From: Rhizobium binae | Lineage (GTDB): Bacteria; Pseudomonadota; Alphaproteobacteria; Rhizobiales; Rhizobiaceae | NCBI RefSeq assembly: GCF_017357225.1 | Contig: NZ_CP071604.1 | Span: forward strand, 1,305,001 to 1,369,000 | DNA length: 64,000 bases | Direction: 5' to 3' | Part shown: in pieces, positions 9,099-17,186 of the stretch | Layout: every line of letters starts with the position of its first letter | How positions within the stretch are numbered: position 1 is the first letter of the stretch | Made by a program: the position numbers and the translations under genes | Notes under the pieces: generated by a model | What the model was told of the DNA's origin: nothing | What the model saw: the letters and a program-made list of their open reading frames with translations, nothing else | Database searches by the model: none

Positions 9099-9932
9099 AT
9101 GACTGTGCTGTTCGACGAACAAGGCGAGATCATCCGCCAACTGGGTGTCGCCACCGACATCGACCCCGAGCGGGAGATCGAACGGCGAACCGCTTTCCTC
9201 AAGGATTATCTCGTCGGCTCGGGCATGCGCGGCTACGTCCTCGGCATCAGCGGCGGCGTCGATTCGCTGACCGCGGCTTTGCTGGCCCAGAAGGCCGTGC
9301 GCGAGCTGCGTGACGGTGGCCATGCGGCCGAATTCGTCGCCGTGCGCCTTCCCTATGGGGTCCAGGCGGACGAGGCCGATGCGGAGAGGGCGCTTGCAAC
9401 GATCGACCCCGACCGCTCAATGGTGGTCAACATCAAGGCGGCGGCGGATGCGATGCTGGCGGCAGCGCAAAAGGGCGGTCTTGCCTTCGCCGATGAGGGC
9501 CGGCAGGATTTCATCCTGGGCAACATCAAGGCCCGCCAACGCATGATCGCCCAGTTCGCCCTGGCCGGCGCGCTCGGCGGTCTTGTCATCGGCACCGATC
9601 ATGCCGCCGAGGCGGTCATGGGCTTCTTCACCAAATTCGGCGATGGCGCCGCCGACATCTTGCCGCTCGCCGGCCTCAACAAACGACGGGTGCGCCTGCT
9701 GGCAAAGCGGCTCGGTGCGCCGGACGAACTGATCTTCAAGGTGCCGACCGCCGATCTCGAAGACCAGCGGCCGCTGCGCCCCGACGAGGAGGCCTATGGC
9801 GTCTCCTATGACGAGATCGACGATTTCCTCGAGGGCAAGCCGGTCGGCGAGATCGCCCGCCGCCGCATCCTCGCCGCCTATCGGGCGACCGCCCATAAAC
9901 GCGCGCTGCCGGTGGCCGTCAACGCGCTCTGA
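9099..9932 (+). CDS. nadE: NH3-dependent NAD+ synthetase
   Basis: 277 residues, the size of the ammonia-dependent enzyme; it lacks the N-terminal nitrilase domain of glutamine-dependent forms. The ATP-pyrophosphatase P-loop SGGVDS is at 51-56. The C-terminal NAD site shows GTDHAAEAVMGFFTKFGDG, nearly identical to the enterobacterial NadE pattern. It catalyses the last step of NAD synthesis, deamido-NAD + ATP + NH3 to NAD, in the cytosol. It is a monocistronic unit with GGGAGG before the start, and its stop lies 10 bases from the stop of the convergent gst gene. Confidence 0.95.
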   Translation: MTVLFDEQGEIIRQLGVATDIDPEREIERRTAFLKDYLVGSGMRGYVLGISGGVDSLTAALLAQKAVRELRDGGHAAEFVAVRLPYGVQADEADAERALATIDPDRSMVVNIKAAADAMLAAAQKGGLAFADEGRQDFILGNIKARQRMIAQFALAGALGGLVIGTDHAAEAVMGFFTKFGDGAADILPLAGLNKRRVRLLAKRLGAPDELIFKVPTADLEDQRPLRPDEEAYGVSYDEIDDFLEGKPVGEIARRRILAAYRATAHKRALPVAVNAL

Positions 9933-9941
9933 GCGGCGCGC

Positions 9942-10625
9942 TCAGGGCTGCACCGGCGAGCCCGTCCAGCCCGACGAGGCGAGATAGGCATTCGGCGCGA
10001 AATAGACGCCGTCGACGTCGAAGGCTTGGAGATCTTCGGCCCGCAGCGCCTCGCGCACCTTCGGGCGTGCCGCCACACGGGCCATGAAACCGTGCAGCAC
10101 CGGCCATTGCCTGAGATTGATCTTCGTCCAGGGCGACCAGTTCAGGCAGACGAAGAGATAGACGTCTGCCACGGTGAAGGCCTCACCGGTCAGGTAGGGT
10201 CCCACAAAACGGCCGCTCAGCCAGGAAAGCCGCTTTGCGACCTGGGCACGGATCTTCTCATGCACGCTGGCATAAGCCGGCTCGAACAGCAGCACCATCG
10301 GCTTGTGCAGTTCGGCGGAGATGAAATTCAGATAGGACTGCACCTCGTTGCGTCTGAGGTTGCCAACCTCCGGCAGCATTGCGGCGCCTTGCGGCACGCT
10401 GTCGGCGAGGAATTGCGCGATCGCCGGCCCCTCGGTCAGCACCTTGCCGTCGTCGAGCATCAGCGCCGGCACATAGCCATTGCCGTTGATGGCGAGATAG
10501 TCCTTGCCGTCGCTCGTCCGATGCGTTTCCCGGTCGACTTCGACGAGTTCGATATCAAGCCCCAGCTCCCGGCAGACGATATGCGGTGAAAGCGAGCAGG
10601 CGGCGGCGTTCATATAGAGTTTCAT
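9942..10625 (-). CDS. gst: Beta-class glutathione S-transferase
   Basis: The ATG at 10625 is preceded by GAGAGGAAA. 227 residues, somewhat longer than the typical 200-odd of the family. The N-terminus has MKLYMNAAACSLSPHI, with Cys10 in the position of the beta-class catalytic Cys and the SLSPH element around it. A thioredoxin-like domain (1-80) with VPAL (cis-Pro) is followed by an all-helical domain. Role: glutathione conjugation or disulfide reduction. It diverges from a TetR gene across a long inverted repeat that is likely its operator. Confidence 0.9.
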   Translation of the reverse strand: MKLYMNAAACSLSPHIVCRELGLDIELVEVDRETHRTSDGKDYLAINGNGYVPALMLDDGKVLTEGPAIAQFLADSVPQGAAMLPEVGNLRRNEVQSYLNFISAELHKPMVLLFEPAYASVHEKIRAQVAKRLSWLSGRFVGPYLTGEAFTVADVYLFVCLNWSPWTKINLRQWPVLHGFMARVAARPKVREALRAEDLQAFDVDGVYFAPNAYLASSGWTGSPVQP

Positions 10626-10685
10626 GGCAATTTCCTCTCTCATGCAGGGCGGACGACGCCGCCTGTTCGATATTGTTGAACTTAT

Positions 10686-10737
10686 GTACTGTTTCGCATA
10701 AAATAGGCTTCGTCAATGATTTAATGCGAAACGGTAC
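10686..10737. promoter_or_regulatory. Long inverted repeat, probable TetR operator
   Basis: The left arm 10686-10704 and right arm 10719-10737 are 19-base arms matching at 17 positions (core GTAC-GTTTCGCAT), separated by 14 bases. The repeat fills the gap between divergent gst and tetR starts, and its right arm ends six bases before the TetR ATG. That position fits autorepression and control of gst. The arrangement is seen directly; the regulatory role is inference. Confidence 0.75.
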
Positions 10738-10742
10738 AAAAT

Positions 10743-11360
10743 ATGAAGGATGAGAAGAAGCGCGGCCGCCCGAGGGCTTTCGACGCCAAGTCAGCGCTCG
10801 GCAAGGCGCGGGACGTCTTCTGGGACCGGGGTTTTGCCGCCGCCTCGCTCGATAATCTGAGCGCCGCGACCAACCTCAACCGCCCGAGCCTCTACGGCGC
10901 CTTCGGTGACAAGGAGGATCTCTATCTCGATACGCTGGAAGGTTATCGCCAGGACGGCATGGATGCGCTGGCCGCGGCTCTCGATCCGTCGCTGCCACTG
11001 CGCGACAATCTCGCCCGGGTCTATGAAAGCGCGCTGGCGATCTATCTGCACGGTGAAACCGCCGCCCGCGGCTGTCTGCTGATCGGCACGGCGACGGTCG
11101 AGGCGGTCGAGCGTGAACGGGTCCGCGAGGTGCTCGGCCGCAGCCTCAGCGATTTCGACGGCGAGATTGAAAAGCGCATGCGCCTTGCCGTCGAACGCGG
11201 CGAGCTTCCCGAAAGCGCCGATCCGCAGACGCTGGCAAGACTCGCTTCCGCCGTCATGCATTCGCTCGCCGTGCGCGCCCGCGCCGGCGACAGCCGCGAG
11301 ACGCTGGAGGCGATCGCTCGCTCAGGCGTCGAGCTGATCTGCGGCAGCGCGCGCAGCTGA
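10743..11360 (+). CDS. TetR-family transcriptional regulator
   Basis: 205 residues. The N-terminal helix-turn-helix spans about 12-60, with ALGKARDVFWDRGFAAASLD and NRPSLYGAFGDKEDLY, typical of the AcrR/TetR_N group. The C-terminal ligand domain carries ARGCLL, frequent in this subfamily. No obvious Shine-Dalgarno is present because the inverted repeat abuts the ATG. It diverges from gst, and its last 39 bases overlap, tail to tail, with the MFS gene on the other strand. Confidence 0.9.
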   Translation: MKDEKKRGRPRAFDAKSALGKARDVFWDRGFAAASLDNLSAATNLNRPSLYGAFGDKEDLYLDTLEGYRQDGMDALAAALDPSLPLRDNLARVYESALAIYLHGETAARGCLLIGTATVEAVERERVREVLGRSLSDFDGEIEKRMRLAVERGELPESADPQTLARLASAVMHSLAVRARAGDSRETLEAIARSGVELICGSARS

Positions 11361-12596
11361 TCCCGATCCGGCCTCAGTCGTCCTGGGCCGCACCATCCAG
11401 GCATAGGCGGCGCCGCTGAGAAGCAGCACCGAGGTGCCGAGGAAAACGGCCCGCATGCCGATATGGCCGCCGACGAAGCCGCCGAGAATCGGACCGGCCA
11501 CCTGGCCGATATATTGCGAGGAGACGGACAGGCCGAGAATGCCGCCGGCCGCGCTGTCCGGCACGCTGTGGCGGATGACGGCGGTAATGCAGGGCAGGAG
11601 CCCGCCGAGGGCGGCCCCCATCAGGAAGCGCAGGATGATCAGCTGCCAGGAACTGTTGACGAAGGCCTGCGGGATCAAAAGCAGCCCGGCGAGGGCGAGC
11701 GCGCCCGATATGACCGGCCAGTGGCCGATCCTGTCGGCGAGCCTGCCGAGCCATGAGGCGGAAAGAATGCTGCCGAGCGCGGCGGCCGACATGACGAGCC
11801 CCGAGATCTTCGTCACTTGCGCCGCGACCGGCACGATCTGCGCCACATAGACGGTGATGATCGGCTCGATCGACATATTGGCGAACATCAGCAGCATGCC
11901 CGTCGCCAGCATGGCGACAACGGGCCTTTTATCGGGAATGGATTTCCAGCCGCCGCTTGCCTTGGCCGCCTGTTTGCGGGCTGGCGACTTCTCCTCCTTG
12001 ATCAGCAGCGCAGTGGCGAGAAAGGCGAGGAAGATCGTCGCCCCGGCCGCGAGAAAGGTGCCGCGGATACCGATGACAGGCGGCAGCACCCCGCCGATCA
12101 GCGGCCCGACAAGATTGCCGGCCATGATGCCGCAAGAGAGCACGCCGAGCGCCCAGGCCGAACGCTCCTTCGGCGTCTGCGTCGCCACCAGCACCATCGA
12201 GCCGGAGGAGTAGCCACCGGCAAGCCCGACGAAGAGGCGCAGCGCCACCAGCTGCCAGACACTGCCGGCCATGCCCATCAGCGAGATCGCCAGCGTCATG
12301 CCGAGGCTGGCGCGCACCAGCATCAGCTTGCGGCCGTAAATGTCGCCGAGCCGCCCCCAGAGTGGCGCCACGAGCGCGGCGGCCAGGAAGGTGGCGCCAT
12401 AGGCGATGCCCGACCATTGCACGATCGCCGCATGGTCGGCCACACCGAGTTCCTCCACATAGAGCGGCAGGAAAGGCAGCAGCAGCGTCATCGCCACGAT
12501 CGTCGTGAAGGAGCCGATCAGCGAGACGGCGAGATTGCGCTTCCAGTGGATCGAGCCTGCCTTAACGCTCGCCGCGTCCAATTGCGTATCGGTCAT
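11322..12596 (-). CDS. MFS transporter, DHA1 (12-TMS) multidrug type
   Basis: 424 residues from ATG 12596, which has GGCAGG close upstream; a TTG ten codons earlier is possible but less likely. It shows 12 hydrophobic segments in two halves, separated by a Lys/Arg-rich loop near residue 205. The motif-A-like GRLGDIYGRKLMLV lies between helices 2 and 3 and repeats as GRLADRIGH in the second half. It probably exports small molecules; the substrate is unknown. Its 3' end overlaps the TetR gene by 39 bases, so the two transcripts are antisense at their ends. Confidence 0.88.
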   Translation of the reverse strand: MTDTQLDAASVKAGSIHWKRNLAVSLIGSFTTIVAMTLLLPFLPLYVEELGVADHAAIVQWSGIAYGATFLAAALVAPLWGRLGDIYGRKLMLVRASLGMTLAISLMGMAGSVWQLVALRLFVGLAGGYSSGSMVLVATQTPKERSAWALGVLSCGIMAGNLVGPLIGGVLPPVIGIRGTFLAAGATIFLAFLATALLIKEEKSPARKQAAKASGGWKSIPDKRPVVAMLATGMLLMFANMSIEPIITVYVAQIVPVAAQVTKISGLVMSAAALGSILSASWLGRLADRIGHWPVISGALALAGLLLIPQAFVNSSWQLIILRFLMGAALGGLLPCITAVIRHSVPDSAAGGILGLSVSSQYIGQVAGPILGGFVGGHIGMRAVFLGTSVLLLSGAAYAWMVRPRTTEAGSGSAARAAADQLDA

Positions 12597-12709
12597 TCCT
12601 GCCTCGGCGTCGATCACGGGGCGCAATTACGCCAAAACTGGATCATTTGAGGTAAATATGTTAGACATACTGATTGCATGATGCAATCGGTTAATCGGAG
12701 GATATTGCC

Positions 12710-13051
12710 ATGAACGATATGCGCACGAGGCAGCAGACCGTCCGTGATCTCTACGCCGCCTATCTCGAAGACCGCAAGGATATTGTCGGCGCTATGCTGA
12801 CGGAGGACTTTACCTTTTCCAGCCCGCGCGACGATCATATCGACCGCGCGACATATTTCGAGCGCTGCTGGCCGAAGGAGCCGTTCTTCCGCGCCATCCA
12901 TATCGAATTCCTGGCGGTCGATGACGATGAGGCCGCTGTCCGCTACCGCGCCGAAAAACTCAACGGCGGCAGCTTCGGCAATATGGAGAGCCTTCGTTTC
13001 CGCGGCGACAAGATCGCTTCGGTGGAGGTCTATTTCGGGCGGAACCTGTAG
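12710..13051 (+). CDS. SnoaL/NTF2-like protein
   Basis: 113 residues preceded by CGGAGG. The pattern fits the small cone-shaped NTF2-like fold: RQQTVRDLYAAYLEDRKDIV helix, then LTEDFTFSSP and a closing beta-sheet with FRGDKIASVEVYFG. Members are ketosteroid-isomerase-like enzymes or ligand-binding proteins; no catalytic pair can be assigned. It stands alone between the MFS gene and the broken permease gene. Confidence 0.8.
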   Translation: MNDMRTRQQTVRDLYAAYLEDRKDIVGAMLTEDFTFSSPRDDHIDRATYFERCWPKEPFFRAIHIEFLAVDDDEAAVRYRAEKLNGGSFGNMESLRFRGDKIASVEVYFGRNL

Positions 13052-13113
13052 CTGGAGCCTGGCTCGCAAATGTGTGCGGTCTTGCGATAAAAACATCATA
13101 AAAACAAAGACTA

Positions 13114-13151
13114 AAGCGTGGCAAGCGAATCTCAAAGATCGCGACACGCTT
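13114..13151. repeat. Imperfect 38-base palindrome
   Basis: Outer arms AAGCGTG (13114-13120) and CACGCTT (13145-13151) are exact. The inner part is only partly paired. It lies downstream of the SnoaL-like gene, and its last base overlaps the stop codon of the convergent permease remnant. It could end transcription in either direction or be a copy of a dispersed rhizobial palindrome. There is no T-run. Confidence 0.5.
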
Positions 13152-13881
13152 CAGAAAATTCGCAGCGCCGACGTCGTGATGATGACCATGGAGACAGCCA
13201 CCATCAGCGCCCGCACCGGCAGCCGCTCGACCAGGATGGCGCCGAAAGGGGCGGCGATGACGCCGCCGATGATCAGGCCGATCGCCGAATTGAGTTCCGA
13301 CCAGCCGAGCGTCAGAATGAAGGTCAAGGAAATCGTCAGGGTCACCGCGAATTCGGTGAAATTGGTCGAGCCGATCACCCGCTTCAGATCATGGCCGCGC
13401 CCGACCAGCGTGCTGGTGACGACGGGCCCCCATCCGCCGCCGCCGATCGCATCGAGCAGGCCGCCGCAAAAGCCGACCGGCGGCACCGCCCAGTCGCGCA
13501 CCTCGCGCCTGGATGGCGGCCGGAACGCCTTGTAGAAGATCAGCAGGCCGATGGCTATCAGAAGGCGGACACGAAGGGCGCGATCACCTTGCCGTCGATA
13601 TTGGCAAGCAGATAGGCGCCGATCGCGCCGCCGATCATGCCGGCAGGCGCCAGCCGGGCCACCAACCGCCAGTCGACATTGCGATGGTAGGCATGCGACA
13701 GGCCGGAGGCGGCGGTGGTGAACATTTCCGTCACATGCGTCATGGCGCTGGCGTTGGCCGCCGGCACCCCGAAGGCCAGCAGGCTCGTCGTCGACAGCAC
13801 GCCGAAGGCCATGCCGAGCGCGCCGTCGACGATCTGCGCGCAGAAGCCGACGGCGATGAAGAGGAAGATATCCGATGTCAT
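13151..13881 (-). pseudogene. TauE/SafE-family permease, interrupted by a frameshift
   Basis: The ATG at 13881 (AGGGGA upstream) opens a 107-codon frame containing VDGALGMAFGVLSTTSLLAFG and ending at TGA 13560-13558. In a second frame the homology continues without gap: LIAIGLLIFYKAF, then GFCGGLLDAIGGGGWGP and six more hydrophobic stretches to the stop at 13151. One missing base near 13560, in the codons after VSA, restores a single protein of about 243 residues, the normal length of this sulfite/organosulfur exporter family. Both halves look well conserved, so the lesion is recent or a sequencing error. Confidence 0.85.
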
Positions 13882-13939
13882 GCTGTCCCCTCAGACGAAC
13901 GATAGCATCAGAATCCGCGATGCGTGAGAAACTTTTGAC

Positions 13940-14593
13940 TCAGGCCGAAAGTCCGCGCTGCTTCAGCCGGACGATCTTGAAAAAGCCGTTCGGAAAGACC
14001 GGCAGAATGTCGGTCGTGGAAAAATCGCCGCGACGTTCGGCCCAGGCGAGGATGCGATGGATGCGGAAGGCGGAGGACCAGCCGATGTGACGCACCAGCG
14101 GCGCCACCGCCGCCTCGATAGCCCCCTGCAGGCCGGCGCCGTCGCCGAGTTTGCTGGCGAGGATGATCTCGCCGCCCGGCCGCAGCACCCGGGCGCATTC
14201 GTCCAGCGCCCGTTCCGGCTCGGGAATCAGCGTGATGACGAAGGGCAGGCAGACCGCGTCGAAAGACTGGTCGGCAAAGCTCAGCGCATGCGCATCCATC
14301 ACCTCGAGCGCCTTCACATGCTGCAGCCTTTTGCGCCGCACCTTCTCGCGCGCCCGAGCGATCATATGTTCGGAAATGTCGATGCCCGTCACCCGGCAGC
14401 GGCTGGGATAGTACCCGAGCGTCAGGCCGGTGCCGACTCCGATTTCCAGGATATCCGTGCCGGCCGCAGCGGCAAGCGCGGCAAGCTTGCGGTGGCCGTC
14501 ACGCAGAATGCCGCGATAGACGCGATCATAGACCGGCGCCCAGCGCTGATAGATTTTCTGCTGATCTTCCGCCCGGTTGCGAAGCTCCGACAT
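13940..14593 (-). CDS. Class I SAM methyltransferase, possibly phospholipid N-methyltransferase
   Basis: 217 residues. Motif I is ILEIGVGTGLTLGYYP, followed by the acidic post-I motif TGIDISEHM and the motif LRPGGEIILASK. The beginning WAPVYDRVYRG and the IGVGTG...YYP pattern resemble the Rhodobacter-type phosphatidylethanolamine methyltransferases (PmtA) and UbiE-like enzymes. That is a family-level resemblance, not proof. The hydrophobic FVITLIPEPERAL and FPNGFFKIVRL segments fit membrane association. It is separated from the broken permease gene by about 58 bases on the same strand. Confidence 0.75.
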   Translation of the reverse strand: MSELRNRAEDQQKIYQRWAPVYDRVYRGILRDGHRKLAALAAAAGTDILEIGVGTGLTLGYYPSRCRVTGIDISEHMIARAREKVRRKRLQHVKALEVMDAHALSFADQSFDAVCLPFVITLIPEPERALDECARVLRPGGEIILASKLGDGAGLQGAIEAAVAPLVRHIGWSSAFRIHRILAWAERRGDFSTTDILPVFPNGFFKIVRLKQRGLSA

Positions 14594-14743
14594 GCCTTTA
14601 CCTCCCTGCGCCGCTCTCCGAAAACCGGAAGTGTTTTCCGGAAGGCATCATACATAGAGCGCCTTGGCGCCTCTCATAGGTGCGCAGCGCTCTAAAAAGC
14701 CCGCAACTTCAACTCCAGGGGGTGGGCTTGGGTTCCGCCGAGC

Positions 14744-15070
14744 TTATTTCGCCGGTGCGAGTCCCAGCTCCTTGACGTCCATCTCGCTGCCGATTTCGAC
14801 GGTTTTGTTCTGCTTGTCGTAAACGCAGATCTGGGCGACGAGCCCATTGGCGCCCTTCGGCTTTCCGGTCACCAGGGCCAGCCCGTAACGCCAGGTGCCG
14901 AAAGGATCGACGGCGGCAGCCGGCTTCTCGATCGCCACCGCCGCCTGCCTGCATTTGGCGTCCACGTCCGCCGCCAGCTCTTTCCAGGCCTGTTCGGAAG
15001 AGGCCTGCGCCGCAGCGGCCGGGCAAAGAAGCGCCGCTGCGCATAGCAGCTGGATTATATTCCTGTTCAT
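14744..15070 (-). CDS. Small secreted protein of unknown function
   Basis: 108 residues from ATG 15070, with GGAG upstream. Residues 1-24 form a Sec signal peptide (hydrophobic core LLCAAALLCPAAAA, likely cleavage after AQA). The mature part is about 85 residues with two Cys (in DAKCRQA and AQICVYD) that could form one disulfide in the periplasm. I do not recognise the family. The next gene upstream, sodB, is on the opposite strand. Confidence 0.7.
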   Translation of the reverse strand: MNRNIIQLLCAAALLCPAAAAQASSEQAWKELAADVDAKCRQAAVAIEKPAAAVDPFGTWRYGLALVTGKPKGANGLVAQICVYDKQNKTVEIGSEMDVKELGLAPAK

Positions 15071-15282
15071 CAAGGATCTCCGTGATCTCAGTGGCCGGCA
15101 GAACGGTTTTCGGCGCGGCTATCCCAAGGATTCTTCTCATGCGATTCCAGCACTGCAACTGAGGCAAATTTTCCTTCGGCGGATCGTTTTTTGACATTTC
15201 GCCGGTTGCCTCTCCCCCGTTCCCCTCCTATGTTCCGCCTCACCTGCCGATGACGCAATCTATTGCCAAGAGGAGATCTGAC

Positions 15283-15885
15283 ATGGCTTTCGAATTGCCT
15301 GAACTTCCCTATGATTACGAAGCCCTTGCCCCCTTCATGTCGAAGGAAACGCTGGAGTTTCACCACGACAAGCACCACAAGGCCTATGTCGACAACGGCA
15401 ACAAGCTCGCCGCCGAGGCCGGCCTTTCGGATCTGTCGCTCGAAGACGTGGTGAAGAAGTCCTTCGGCACCAATGCCGGCCTCTTCAACAACGCCGCGCA
15501 GCACTACAACCACATCCATTTCTGGAAGTGGATGAAGAGGGGCGGCGGCGGCAACAAGCTGCCGGGCAAGCTCGAGGCGGCCTTCACCTCCGATCTCGGC
15601 GGCTACGACAAGTTCAAGGCCGATTTCGCCAACGCCGGCGCCACCCAGTTCGGCTCCGGCTGGGCCTGGGTTTCCGTCAAGAACGGCAAGCTCGAAATCT
15701 CCAAGACCCCGAACGGCGAAAACCCGCTCGTCCACGGCGCCACGCCGATCCTCGGCGTCGACGTCTGGGAACACTCCTATTACATTGACTATCGCAACGC
15801 CCGCCCGAAATATCTCGAAGCCTTCATCGATAGCCTGATCAACTGGGACTACGTCCTGGAACGCTACGAAGAAGCCACGAAGTAA
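15283..15885 (+). CDS. sodB: Fe/Mn superoxide dismutase
   Basis: 200 residues from ATG 15283, with AGGAG nearby; an upstream in-frame ATG is unnecessary. Metal ligands are visible: His27 in EFHHDKHHKAYV, the His of NAAQHYNHIHFW, and Asp/His in DVWEHSYYIDY. The Gln in NNAAQ is the outer-sphere residue of iron-type enzymes, though rhizobial SodB proteins can use Mn as well (family knowledge). It dismutates superoxide in the cytoplasm. Followed at 15929 by an intrinsic terminator, so it is probably monocistronic. Confidence 0.95.
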   Translation: MAFELPELPYDYEALAPFMSKETLEFHHDKHHKAYVDNGNKLAAEAGLSDLSLEDVVKKSFGTNAGLFNNAAQHYNHIHFWKWMKRGGGGNKLPGKLEAAFTSDLGGYDKFKADFANAGATQFGSGWAWVSVKNGKLEISKTPNGENPLVHGATPILGVDVWEHSYYIDYRNARPKYLEAFIDSLINWDYVLERYEEATK

Positions 15886-15928
15886 GCGCCCGGGCTCGCC
15901 GCCAGCCGCGGCGATCTCTCGATTTCGC

Positions 15929-15958
15929 ACCCGGCGTTCTCCGAACGTCGGGTGTTTT
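15929..15958 (+). terminator. Rho-independent terminator after sodB
   Basis: An 11-bp stem (ACCCGGCGTTC at 15929-15939 with GAACGTCGGGT at 15943-15953, one G-T pair) has a three-base loop TCC. It is followed by GTTTT. It starts 44 bases past the sodB stop. Confidence 0.85.
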
Positions 15959-16009
15959 CATGACGCGAGCCGTCACATCCCTGTCACCGGCCGATCCTAA
16001 TCACGCTCG

Positions 16010-16855
16010 ATGTCCTGTTCCGATGTTTCCCCGTTCCGCTTCGGCATCATCGCCGATCCGCAATATGCGGCGATCCCGCCGCATGCGCCCATGGACCGCT
16101 ATTACGCTAACAGCCTCGCCAAGGTCGCCGAGGCGATCGAGGTCTTCAACGGCTGGGAATTGAGCTTCGTCATGACGCTCGGCGATATCATCGACCGCAG
16201 CTTCAGGAGCTTCGACGATATCCTGCCGGTCTACGGCAAGCTGAGACACGAGGCGTTCTTCCTGCTCGGCAACCACGATTTCTCCGTCTCAGCGGGGCAT
16301 CTCTCCGAAGTCGCCGCGCGTCTCGGCATGCCGTCGCCCTATTACAGTTTTACCCGCCACGGCTGGCGCTTCATCGTGCTCGACGGCAATGAGGTCAGCA
16401 CCTTCGCGCCGCCCGAAGGCCATCCGCACCGCGCCCTTGCCGCGCAAATGCTGGCGAAGCTGGAGGAGAAAGGCGCCAGGAATGCCCATCGGTGGAATGC
16501 TGCGCTGAGCGACGTGCAGTTCGCCTGGCTAGGCGATGAAATCGCAGAGGCAGCTGCGGCCGGCGAGAAGGTGATCGTCATGAATCACTATCCCGTGCAT
16601 CCGCCAAGTGAGCATGGCATGTGGGACAGCGAGCGCATCGTCGCGCTGCTCGCCTCGAAGGCCAATGTCGTCGCCTATCTCAACGGTCACGACCACGTCG
16701 GCAACTACGCCAAGGCCGGCTCCTGCCACTTCGTCAATTTCAAGGGCGTAGTCGACACTGAAAGCGAAAACGCCTTCGCCATCGTTGAGCTCCACCCTGA
16801 GCGCATCGAAATCCGCGGCTTCGGCCGCGAGGAGAGCCGGACGCTGGTTTATTAG
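16010..16855 (+). CDS. Calcineurin-like metallophosphoesterase, ADP-ribose/CDP-alcohol diphosphatase-like
   Basis: 281 residues. All five dimetal motifs are present in order: ADPQYA, LGDIID, LGNHDF, NHYPVH and NGHDH. The first motif, DPQYA rather than DxH, is the hallmark of the Mn-dependent ADP-ribose/CDP-alcohol diphosphatase branch (family knowledge), so a nucleotide-diphosphate substrate is a reasonable guess. No signal peptide, hence cytoplasmic. It follows the sodB terminator and stands alone. Confidence 0.85.
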   Translation: MSCSDVSPFRFGIIADPQYAAIPPHAPMDRYYANSLAKVAEAIEVFNGWELSFVMTLGDIIDRSFRSFDDILPVYGKLRHEAFFLLGNHDFSVSAGHLSEVAARLGMPSPYYSFTRHGWRFIVLDGNEVSTFAPPEGHPHRALAAQMLAKLEEKGARNAHRWNAALSDVQFAWLGDEIAEAAAAGEKVIVMNHYPVHPPSEHGMWDSERIVALLASKANVVAYLNGHDHVGNYAKAGSCHFVNFKGVVDTESENAFAIVELHPERIEIRGFGREESRTLVY

Positions 16856-17186
16856 GCTGGGAGAGACTGTCGATAAAGGTCAGCCAGCTGCTGGCTCATG
16901 TCATGCTCGGCCTCTACCGACTCTATAACAGAAATTGACCGAGATTGCGGGGCCTCGCCGAAGAAGCACCCAACCCGCCGACGGTGAGTTTGGCGGAACG
17001 CAACCCCCTCCTCCGTCATCCTCGGCTCAAGGCCGAGGATGACGGAGGAGGGGGCAGATGTCGGCGGTCCTTTGGCGACGTCGAAGATGTGCCAGGCACG
17101 AAAGCGCTATCCCCGGGGCCGCATTGGCACTGACCTCCCGCTCGTCCCTCAAACGCTGCCAACCTGTTCGCATAAACGCCCACCCA
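16856..17186. repeat. Intergenic region with perfect 23-bp hairpin repeat
   Basis: This 331-base gap between convergent genes has no credible ORF. It holds a perfect inverted repeat with arms at 17004-17026 and 17032-17054 (23 bp each) and a five-base loop TCAAG. The core is GTCATCCTCGGC. The sequence type, built around a GTCATCC-TCGG palindrome, recurs between genes in alphaproteobacteria (my recollection). It may end both converging transcripts. The rest shows nothing recognisable. Confidence 0.85.
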
